NCBI GenBank assembly: GCA_964536985.1
Contig: CAZIBG010000026.1
Location: forward strand, 1-12,284
DNA: 12,284 nucleotides
Reading direction: 5' to 3'
Source: CAZIBG01 sp964536985
GTDB taxonomy: Bacteria > Patescibacteriota > Saccharimonadia > Saccharimonadales > AWTP1-31
The notes beneath the pieces were generated by a model. The model did not search any database. It was given only the letters and a program-made list of their open reading frames with translations, and was not told where the DNA came from. The position numbers were made by a program, and so were the translations under genes. Every line of letters begins with the position of its first letter. Within the stretch, counting starts at the first letter, position 1. This document shows, one piece after another, positions 6,698 to 12,284 of the stretch.

Positions 6698-7044
6698 TTT
6701 GTATCAATCCCCCTATAAGCATGTATTGAATGAGTAATAACTCCCCATGGTATGGTTTGGTCCGGTAGTTGACTGGCAATACTGATGGCAAAGCTTTCGA
6801 GGTCCCACCAGATAACAATATCGGATTTCTTGGCACTGAGTGCTCTGTCGACAACAACTATGTCGCCGTCAAAAATGCCAACATCTTGACCGCTTTCGCC
6901 GCTTACTCGCATATAGAATGTGCTAGAAGGATGACGTACCAGTAGTTTACTAAGGTCAAGCGCGTTTAAGCGAGCATCGGTTGCCGCGTTGGGAAAACCG
7001 GTATGCTCAGAAACACCATGCCCTTCTAATTCCTCTGGTTCCAT
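6694..7044 (-). CDS. umuD: UmuD-like S24-family protein, apparently lacking the catalytic lysine
   Basis: This 116-residue partner of the downstream polymerase is shorter than E. coli UmuD (139). Conserved features are the cleavage-site region TGFPNAATD at 15-23 (E. coli CGFPSPAAD), the LLVRHPSSTFYMRVSGES stretch with nucleophile S51, and GIFDGDIVVVDRAL. Two things differ. The SGDSM motif reads SGESG. In the segment where E. coli has FTVKKLQL with general base K97, this protein reads FAISIASQ, placing S88 where Lys should be, and about 20 following residues are missing. K72/K73 lie in the loop before and are unlikely substitutes. Self-cleavage is therefore doubtful, and it may act as a fixed UmuD'-like cofactor. 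The ATG lies 6 bases after TATACT. I see no LexA-type box upstream. Confidence 0.87.
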   Translation of the reverse strand: MEPEELEGHGVSEHTGFPNAATDARLNALDLSKLLVRHPSSTFYMRVSGESGQDVGIFDGDIVVVDRALSAKKSDIVIWWDLESFAISIASQLPDQTIPWGVITHSIHAYRGIDTK

Positions 7045-7050
7045 ACCACT

Positions 7051-7056
7051 AGTATA
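7051..7056 (-). promoter_or_regulatory. -10 box of the umuDC operon, leaderless type
   Basis: TATACT on the minus strand ends 6 bases before the umuD-like ATG at 7044. It sits in the 36-base gap after the DUF3048 stop. There is no good -35 and no recognisable LexA operator. Confidence 0.58.
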
Positions 7057-7080
7057 CGGCGGTAAACGGGTTGTTGCTTG

Positions 7081-8465
7081 TTATGGTGTGTATTTGACGC
7101 CAGCCGCGTTGCCAACCGCACTGATCCAGGTTTGGCCGGGGTTGAGTTTGATGTCTGCTCCGTTGGCGTCCAAGAACTGCATCTGTGATTTAGAAGAAGT
7201 TTTTTCCCATGACCCTATGGTGACGGTTCCATCTTGGAAGATGAATGACTTGCCGCTTCCGACGGTGTTATAGCCGCTGTGTCCAACGCTATCTATAACG
7301 CTGTAGGCCATGATATTGGCAATGACAACTTTTGGAGCAATCTGATTGCCGGTTTTTTCATCGGTATGTGGCTTACCACCTTCGCTGCGCTTGTAGGTAT
7401 TAGTCCCAGCGTCATACACATAACGAGGGTTGTAGTAGAATCCAGAAATTTCGAAGTCCAGAGTTGTGGCGGTTGGTGCTTTGCTGGGTTCTTCTTTTAC
7501 CTTGCGAACAAAACCGGTAAATTCGCTTGTGCCAAATCCCTTTGATTCCTTTAGTGCGTCAAGTTTAGCGGCGGAGGTATAGAGGTTGTGCGGCGCATAA
7601 CGACTGTTAACACGCTGATAGGCTTTGGCGTTTGCAAACTGGTCAAGATCCCTAACTTTATCGGTTTTTATCTTGGCTAGTGCATCGTTACTGCCTCCGG
7701 CATGTGCAATGGGAGCATCAAACCCTTGGAGCCAATCAAGATAATATGGCCGAACGCTTCGGACGGGGCCAATATATTCTGGCTGGTCTTCCTGGTAGAG
7801 TGCGAGGAAACGAGTTATGCCGCCTTCGGCAATGGCTTCGAAAACTACGCCGGCTTGGGTAAGTCCGGACTGAGGACGGGCATCGGGGCTGTTCTCGATC
7901 ATGATTCCGGTAACACCACGCTTATTGAGCTCTGGCACAATTTGCTTTCCAGTCAGTCTGCTCGGTTCGGTAGTTGCCGCTGGAGCGTCAGCGGGTTTTT
8001 CCGCTTTTTTTGCTACCGCTGGAGCGGGTTTTGAATCTGGTCGAGTTACAAACCAAGCGGCTGCGCCAACTCCACCTAGTAATACAATTGCGATTACACT
8101 ACAGAAAAGAATTTTCTGTTTTTTGGAAAGATCCTTAAACCATACTTTGAAATGATGCATGTATCGGCGGTCTTTCTTTTTAGGTGGTGCTTGTTCGGCA
8201 TCCAGAAGCTTTTTGAATTNNNNNNNNNNNNNNNNNNNNNNNNNNNNNNNNNNNNNNNNNNNNNNNNNNNNNNNNNNNNNNNNNNNNNNNNNNNNNNNNN
8301 NNNNNNNNNNNNNNNNNNNCGGCGGTCTTTCTTTTTAGGTGGTGCTTGTTCGGCATCCAGAAGCTTTTTGAATTCTTTGGTTGGCTTGTCATCGGAGCTG
8401 GCAGTATCGCGACTTACTTTATCCAGCAGAACATCTTCACTAAGAGTACTTTTGTTTTTATCCAT
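7081..8465 (-). CDS. DUF3048 (YerB-like) membrane-anchored protein, interrupted by an assembly gap
   Basis: The gene starts at ATG 8465 (MDKNKSTLSED) and reads 48 codons to the N gap. Removing the 100 N and one copy of the 55-base flanking duplication joins it in frame, as DRRY, to MHHFKVWFKD at 8160, giving 409 residues. It has a charged cytoplasmic N-terminus of about 70 residues, a membrane segment (ILFCSVIAIVLLGGVGAAAWF), an Ala/Pro/Lys linker, then the DUF3048 domain with its typical IMIENSPDARPQSGL, GGITRFLALYQ and IGPVRSVRPYYLDW blocks, and a C-terminal beta-rich half. Family members such as Bacillus YerB are lipoproteins of unknown biochemical function. Here a transmembrane anchor replaces the lipobox. 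A shorter protein starting at 8160 would lack the promoter and the N-terminal 50 residues, so I prefer 8465. Confidence 0.85.
8165..8219. repeat. 55-bp duplicated contig end, left copy
   Basis: These 55 bases directly left of the N run are identical to 8320-8374 directly right of it. The pattern is that of two contigs overlapping by 55 bases which were scaffolded with N instead of merged. Confidence 0.92.
8220..8319. other. Assembly gap of exactly 100 N, probably spurious
   Basis: The round length of 100 N is the usual placeholder for a gap of unknown size. Identical 55-base flanks, plus an in-frame gene when they are merged, indicate that no real sequence is missing here. Confidence 0.95.
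8320..8374. repeat. 55-bp duplicated contig end, right copy
   Basis: Identical to 8165-8219. A 55-base exact overlap at contig ends is what a de Bruijn assembler run with k = 55 leaves behind; the assembler is inferred, not known. Confidence 0.92.
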
Positions 8466-8471
8466 TAAGGT

Positions 8472-8500
8472 ATTGTACCAAAGGCTTATGCTTATCTGAA
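8472..8500 (-). promoter_or_regulatory. Promoter of the DUF3048 gene, leaderless type
   Basis: On the minus strand, TTCAGA (8495-8500) and TACAAT (8472-8477) are separated by 17 bases. The -10 ends 6 bases before the ATG at 8465, which supports 8465 as the true start. It is back to back with the promoter of the plus-strand gene at 8545. Confidence 0.62.
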
Positions 8501-8507
8501 GTTGCAC

Positions 8508-8536
8508 TTGCCGAACCTATAAAGTCAGGGTATAAC
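8508..8536 (+). promoter_or_regulatory. Promoter of the hypothetical gene at 8545
   Basis: TTGCCG (8508-8513) and TATAAC (8531-8536) have the ideal 17-base spacer. The -10 ends 8 bases before the ATG at 8545, implying a leader of 0-2 nt. Confidence 0.6.
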
Positions 8537-8544
8537 TGGAAGCT

Positions 8545-9075
8545 ATGTCGCAGCGTTCTTTAACCAATCTTGATTTATATAACACTGAGTCAGCACGCAT
8601 CCAGGCCGCTGTTGGGCAAGATCCTACGGAGTGCTTAAGGGTTGCCAGTACAGGAAGTCCTAGACCCGTTGGTTGGGCGCCATTTCTTGATGGTTTCGCA
8701 CATCTGATATGGCTGACGCCAGAAGCTGGTGAGCGGCGGGAGCATGACGAGACAGCGCATCTGGAAACTATTCGTTATACACCCTCTGAGCTGGCTTTGT
8801 TTGGTGTCAGCAAATCATGGGTGGGTATGACGCTTGCCCAACGTGGAGACGAGACGACTGCCAAAGATGTGGTGGCTCGTAACCTAGACATTTTGTTTTC
8901 AAGGACTTCCGCTGTCTGGGCTAATGCAGCCATGAGGTTAATGGGAGTGGTCACCGATCCGGGAACACGGTTAACCGCTGCCGAGGTTAAGCATGCCACT
9001 GACGACATGCTGGATAGGCGCCGAGATTACGCCACTAGTGCCTACCAAGTTGGTGCAACTATACTAGCTCGATAG
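8545..9075 (+). CDS. Hypothetical soluble protein
   Basis: I do not recognise this 176-residue protein. It has no signal peptide or membrane segment. It is probably mostly helical in its second half (for example AKDVVARNLDILFSR and AAEVKHATDDMLDRRRDYATSAY), with Trp-containing stretches in the first half (PVGWAPFLDGFAHLIWLTP). A run of acidic and His residues (RREHDETAHLE) at about 64-74 is notable but matches no catalytic motif I know. It has its own promoter (8508-8536) and is divergent from the DUF3048 gene. Its last 17 bases overlap the 3' end of gltX on the other strand. The promoter, an intact reading frame and normal amino-acid composition argue that it is real. Confidence 0.72.
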   Translation: MSQRSLTNLDLYNTESARIQAAVGQDPTECLRVASTGSPRPVGWAPFLDGFAHLIWLTPEAGERREHDETAHLETIRYTPSELALFGVSKSWVGMTLAQRGDETTAKDVVARNLDILFSRTSAVWANAAMRLMGVVTDPGTRLTAAEVKHATDDMLDRRRDYATSAYQVGATILAR

Positions 9076-10498
9076 TTTGTCGGATACGAGACAGTGAGCG
9101 GTCTTTTCCGATTAGATTGAGCGTGTCAAAAAGTTGCGGTGACGCAGGACTGCCGCTAATTGCAATACGTATGATGCTAAATAGAATTCCTGGCTTGCTC
9201 TCGAGTTCAACTAATAGGTTATTCATACGTGTTTCGATATCGCCAACCGTAAAATCCGATTCAGCAAGTGACTTCTCTGCTGCCTGTAGGATGGTTTTGA
9301 TCAGAGTGTCATCGAACTTTCGGAGCTGTTTATTCTTTGGGTCGTGCAGTAAATCTAAGATGTCTTTATCTGCAGGTTCGCTAAAGAAGAATTCAGTTAG
9401 CTCTGGGATCTCTTTGAAAAATTTAAGTCGCTCCTGGATGAGTCCAAGCACTTTCTTCTTATAATCATCGTCGGCATCTTTAGCGCTTGCTGGCCAGAAA
9501 TCCACGACCGCTTTATATAGTTCGTCTAGGTTCATGGCTCGGATGTGTGCCCCGTTGAGCCATTGCAGGCGTTGTTCGTCAAAGCGAGCCCCACTCTTCT
9601 GAACGCGGTCGAGGCTAAATTTAGATATAAGCTCTTGAATGGTGAATATTTCCTGTTCGGTGCCATCATTCCAGCCTAAGGATGCAATAAAGTTAACCAA
9701 AGCATCAGGAAGTATACCTTCACGGATGTAATCCAGAACATCTTTTGCGCCATCACGCTTACTGAGCTTCTTGCTCCCTGTCGGGCCAAGAATATGAGGC
9801 ATAGTAGCCAAGATCGGCATTTCTACGCCCAGAGCTTCGTAGAGGTTTAGATAGTTTGGCGTTGAAGAGACGAACTCTTGACCACGGATAACGTGAGTGA
9901 TTTCCATTTCTACATCATCTACGATGTGGGCAAAGTTATAGGTCGGAAAGCCATCAGACTTGATGAGTATGAAATCATCGATTGCTTCTGGTCCAGCAGA
10001 TAGATCGCCCATCACTGCATCGTGCCAGCTATACGCTTTAGGATCTGATTTTAAACGCAAAGGTGTAGTCCCATCCCAGGCAGGTGGATTCTCTGGGCGG
10101 TGATTGCGGTAAAGGAATGGTTTTTTATTATCACGAGCTTCTTGTCGAAAAGCTTCTACTTCTTCTGGGGTGTAGGGATCGGCGTAGGCGCGACCGGCGT
10201 CTATGAGCTTCTGGGCCCAAGGCTTATAAGTCTCGAGCCGTTGGCTTTGGCGATATGGTCCGAATGAGCCACCAATGTCTGGCCCTTCCTGGTAATTAAT
10301 GCCAAGTGCATGGAGGCAGTCCATGATGTGTTGATCGGCACCATCGACTTCTCTGGCCTGGTCGGTATCTTCTAGCCGCAAGATGAATGTTCCATTTTGC
10401 TGTTCAGCGAGCAGCCATGCGAAAAGTGCGGTTCGAATGCCACCTACATGAAGGAGGCCGGTGGGGCTGGGAGCAAAGCGTGTTCTAACTGTTTTCAT
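9059..10498 (-). CDS. gltX: Glutamyl-tRNA synthetase (class I)
   Basis: This 479-residue class I synthetase charges tRNA(Glu), and possibly tRNA(Gln) if the organism uses the amidotransferase route, with glutamate and ATP. The length is normal for the bacterial enzyme. The HIGH-type signature APSPTGLLHVGGIRTALF lies at 9-26 and the KMSKS-type loop GSKKLSKRDG at 241-250. Conserved blocks ILRLEDTD (39-46) and THVIRGQEF (201-209) are present. The Cys zinc motif seen in some GluRS is absent: the region after YADPYTPEE has no cysteines. The C-terminal helical anticodon-binding region looks complete. TATAAT with a matching -35 lies directly upstream. Whether it is the non-discriminating form cannot be read from the sequence. 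Confidence 0.97.
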   Translation of the reverse strand: MKTVRTRFAPSPTGLLHVGGIRTALFAWLLAEQQNGTFILRLEDTDQAREVDGADQHIMDCLHALGINYQEGPDIGGSFGPYRQSQRLETYKPWAQKLIDAGRAYADPYTPEEVEAFRQEARDNKKPFLYRNHRPENPPAWDGTTPLRLKSDPKAYSWHDAVMGDLSAGPEAIDDFILIKSDGFPTYNFAHIVDDVEMEITHVIRGQEFVSSTPNYLNLYEALGVEMPILATMPHILGPTGSKKLSKRDGAKDVLDYIREGILPDALVNFIASLGWNDGTEQEIFTIQELISKFSLDRVQKSGARFDEQRLQWLNGAHIRAMNLDELYKAVVDFWPASAKDADDDYKKKVLGLIQERLKFFKEIPELTEFFFSEPADKDILDLLHDPKNKQLRKFDDTLIKTILQAAEKSLAESDFTVGDIETRMNNLLVELESKPGILFSIIRIAISGSPASPQLFDTLNLIGKDRSLSRIRQTIELV

Positions 10499-10505
10499 CC
10501 CTGTT

Positions 10506-10534
10506 ATTATAGACTAACTTCGGTCATTGGTCTA
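10506..10534 (-). promoter_or_regulatory. Promoter of gltX, leaderless type
   Basis: On the minus strand, TAGACC (10529-10534) and a perfect TATAAT (10506-10511) are 17 bases apart. The -10 ends 7 bases before the gltX ATG at 10498. The short inverted repeat TAGAC...GTCTA spans the spacer and could be an operator, but 5 bp is too short to rely on. Confidence 0.68.
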
Positions 10535-10561
10535 ACCCGTGGGGCTTAGTTGCGGTGGATA

Positions 10562-11629
10562 CTAGAGCAATGAAGATGCAATATTGATCAGTTGGTCGCT
10601 CGATAGACGGCTGTCGCTGGCGATGTTATACCATACGCCGTTGTTGACCCAAGTGATATTAGAATCATCGTAGATGTATCCTGGTTGGCCATTGGCTGTG
10701 ACTTTTTGATAGCTCTTGCCATTCAAGAAGCTCGCTGCCAGCGCCTGATTATCAAGATCGGTTGCTGTTTGAGTAACGGTGTAGCTGCGACTATCGGTAG
10801 TAGAGCGGAACGATAATGTTACGTTACCTGCTTTGTACTCGACGGGGCCACTTAACTTGTAGCCGGCTGGGCTGTATCCTGGAATTCTGGCGTTAAAACC
10901 GATAGTTGAGGAGGCTCGCTTTAAGGCCATGCTTGGCATATTCTGATATCCGAAGAAAGCTACCAGCAATAACACCGTCAGTGCGCTAGCACCAATACGC
11001 AAGGCACGGTTGTGGTGGCGTGGCTTTTTGAGTCGCTTTGCTTTATGGGTTGTAGCGCCTTGCAGAGCGGTTTCGAACAGATCATGGTGTAGTTCCTTTA
11101 AGGGTGTGCTGAGTTTAGCATGGGCGGTAGTTGGTGGTGTGTCATTGATGTCGTAGTGTCGTGTTGTTTTATGTGCAGCCGGAGCTTTGGCTACGGGTAC
11201 GTGTGTAACTCGTTGGGATAGCTGACTACGTGTTCCAAATTTACTGATTGAAGGACTCTGGCGGTGTGCTAGGATCACGGGCTTGCTCTTTGTTGCGGCG
11301 CCATCGGAGATGATAATTTTTTTAGGCTGGGAGGTAAGGCCGGCAACGGCATGTGTTGGGGTCGGCGCTGTTGGTTTTTTAACTAATGTCCTTCGGAGGG
11401 TTTGTGAACGTTGAGGTTGGTGCCTAGTCGATGATGCTGTGCGAATACTTCGCACGGGAGTAGTTGCTGTCTCGTCGGCCGATGTTTTTACGGCTATCTT
11501 CTTTGCCGGAGAGCTGACTTTAACAGGACTTGGGTTGCTTTTCGGGGCCGAGGCAGTGCTTACTGCGGCACCAGTTTTGGCGTCGTATGTTCGACCATTG
11601 ATGGTTACGGTGTTGTTTTTGACCCTCAT
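10562..11629 (-). CDS. Single-pass membrane protein with long basic cytoplasmic tail and DUF4367-like outer domain
   Basis: This is a 355-residue protein. Residues 1-205 are low-complexity, rich in Ala, Pro, Ser, Thr and Lys/Arg, and probably disordered; they begin with a short NNTVTINGRTYDAKTG strand-like segment. A basic patch KRLKKPRHHNR leads into the membrane helix (about 210-227, ALRIGASALTVLLLVAFFGY). The outer part, about 247-355, follows the DUF4367 pattern: PGYSPAGYKLSGP, a beta-strand series, NGQPGYIY, NITWVNNGVWYNIAS and the final LSSDQLINIASSL. DUF4367 is often attached to anti-sigma-factor-like or envelope sensor proteins, but no sigma gene is next to it here. The orientation (basic side inside) fits the positive-inside rule. 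The function is unknown. It is divergent from the PEGA gene. No strong promoter or Shine-Dalgarno site is seen at the ATG. Confidence 0.75.
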   Translation of the reverse strand: MRVKNNTVTINGRTYDAKTGAAVSTASAPKSNPSPVKVSSPAKKIAVKTSADETATTPVRSIRTASSTRHQPQRSQTLRRTLVKKPTAPTPTHAVAGLTSQPKKIIISDGAATKSKPVILAHRQSPSISKFGTRSQLSQRVTHVPVAKAPAAHKTTRHYDINDTPPTTAHAKLSTPLKELHHDLFETALQGATTHKAKRLKKPRHHNRALRIGASALTVLLLVAFFGYQNMPSMALKRASSTIGFNARIPGYSPAGYKLSGPVEYKAGNVTLSFRSTTDSRSYTVTQTATDLDNQALAASFLNGKSYQKVTANGQPGYIYDDSNITWVNNGVWYNIASDSRLSSDQLINIASSLL

Positions 11630-11691
11630 TGTATCTCTGCTTTTTGGTATGCGATTTTCATTGCGCTTATGTACCTAATAGTACCTGTTAC

Positions 11692-11705
11692 TGACTCTAG
11701 AGTCA
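11692..11705. promoter_or_regulatory. 14-bp perfect palindrome in a divergent intergenic region
   Basis: TGACTCTAGAGTCA is a perfect 14-base palindrome in the 140-base gap between the DUF4367-like and PEGA genes, ending 32 bases ahead of the PEGA gene -10. It has the shape of an operator for a dimeric regulator, but no protein is known to bind it and it could be chance. Confidence 0.35.
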
Positions 11706-11737
11706 AAAAGAGATATCAATACATTGCCAAGCGATGG

Positions 11738-11743
11738 TATAAT
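11738..11743 (+). promoter_or_regulatory. -10 box for the PEGA-domain gene
   Basis: A perfect TATAAT lies 26 bases before the ATG at 11770, giving an A-rich leader of about 20 nt with no Shine-Dalgarno site. The only -35 candidate is weak (TATCAA, spacer 18). Confidence 0.5.
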
Positions 11744-11769
11744 TATATTCAAGCTGATCAAACAAAAAT

Positions 11770-12284
11770 ATGGATTTTCTCGACCCCGCCAAAAGACAAG
11801 CTCACATTCGCCGACTTTTCCTCGGTTACTTCTTGATTGGTATCGCTATTGCCTTGGCATCTACGATTTTGGTGGTCTTATCTAATGGCTATGATGTTGA
11901 TCGAAAGACCGGCAAGGTCATTCAGAATGGATTGATTTTTGCTGATTCGGCACCAGAATCTAGCACTATTTTCCTAAACGGTAAGGATAGTGGCGGCACC
12001 GACAAACGCCTAACAGTGCCTGCTGGTAAGTACGACATCGAGCTCAGGCGAAAAGGCTATGATACCTGGAAGAAATCAGTTTCGTTAGACGGTGGCAGTA
12101 TTGAGCGGTTAGTTTATCCCCGTATGTTCCCGACTAAGTTAACTTCCGCACAAACGAAGTTATATGACACTGCTCCAGCCTTCTCTACTCAGAGTCCGGA
12201 CCGTCGCTGGCTGTTAGTTGCTCAACCCGGAACTGCCGGTGTTTTTGATGTCTTTGATACAGAAAACATCGACCGCGCCCCTAC
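11770..12284 (+). CDS. PEGA-domain membrane protein, 3' end outside the window
   Basis: The first 171 codons are present and no stop is reached before the window edge. Residues 1-15 are cytoplasmic and basic (AKRQAHIRR). A membrane segment follows at about 16-38 (LFLGYFLIGIAIALASTILVVL), then the outer region. Residues about 54-118 form a PEGA-type domain: STIFLNGKDSGGTDKRLTVPAGKYDIELRRKGY with the typical turn and WKKSVSLDGGS. The sequence after about 120 (APAFSTQSPDRRWLLVAQ, VFDVFD) reads like the first blade of a beta-propeller, so the full protein may be a PEGA plus propeller surface protein. PEGA domains are found in cell-envelope proteins of many bacteria. The start fits the anchor and the promoter. 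Confidence 0.8.
   Translation, partial: MDFLDPAKRQAHIRRLFLGYFLIGIAIALASTILVVLSNGYDVDRKTGKVIQNGLIFADSAPESSTIFLNGKDSGGTDKRLTVPAGKYDIELRRKGYDTWKKSVSLDGGSIERLVYPRMFPTKLTSAQTKLYDTAPAFSTQSPDRRWLLVAQPGTAGVFDVFDTENIDRAP

Noticed and set aside
7045..7080. Possible LexA/SOS box upstream of the umuDC operon
   Set aside because: I searched for CGAAC-N4-GTTC and CTGT-N8-ACAG type operators and found neither. Only the -10 box is convincing.
8094..8507. Open frame on the minus strand that reads through the N run
   Set aside because: It exists only because the gap keeps a frame open. The part right of the gap belongs to the DUF3048 gene, and the part left of the gap is out of frame with it and repeats the same bases.

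Overview
The window looks like a chromosomal segment of a Candidatus Saccharibacteria (TM7, Patescibacteria/CPR) genome. This is an inference from gene content and layout; there is no rRNA here to prove it. Pointers are: very tight gene packing with convergent overlaps; -10 boxes only 6-8 nt before the start codons, which implies leaderless mRNAs; a WhiB-like protein and a DUF3152 metalloprotease, both families best known from Actinobacteria (the usual hosts of Saccharibacteria); and single-pass surface proteins of PEGA, DUF3048 and DUF4367 type. TGA serves as a normal stop in both ATGA gene overlaps, so the code is standard, which argues against the Gracilibacteria/SR1 groups.

Layout. 1-1492 (minus): an exported cadherin-like/GLUG-repeat surface protein, broken by a frameshift near 430 and running off the left edge. 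1574-2242 (plus): a winged-helix protein fused to a degenerate Nudix-like domain. 2246-2995 (minus): an unknown soluble protein. 3093-3593 (plus): a WhiB-like Fe-S protein with an unusual hydrophobic tail. 5387-3562 (minus): a two-gene operon of a membrane-anchored PG_binding_4/DUF3152 metzincin followed by rlmH. 7044-5417 (minus): a umuDC-type operon in which the UmuD-like protein appears to lack its catalytic lysine. 8465-7081 (minus): a DUF3048 (YerB-like) membrane protein, interrupted by a run of 100 N that is probably an assembly artefact. 8545-9075 (plus): an unknown soluble protein. 10498-9059 (minus): gltX. 11629-10562 (minus): a membrane protein with a long basic cytoplasmic tail and a DUF4367-like outer domain. 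11770-end (plus): a PEGA-domain membrane protein, truncated by the window edge.

How the genes relate. Most are probably single-gene transcription units. The exceptions are two operons coupled by ATGA overlaps (DUF3152-rlmH and umuD-umuC). Five products are predicted to be exported or membrane anchored with outward-facing domains, as expected of an organism living on the surface of other cells. I found no tRNA, rRNA, CRISPR array, transposase or integrase, and no gene-free stretch longer than 300 bases.
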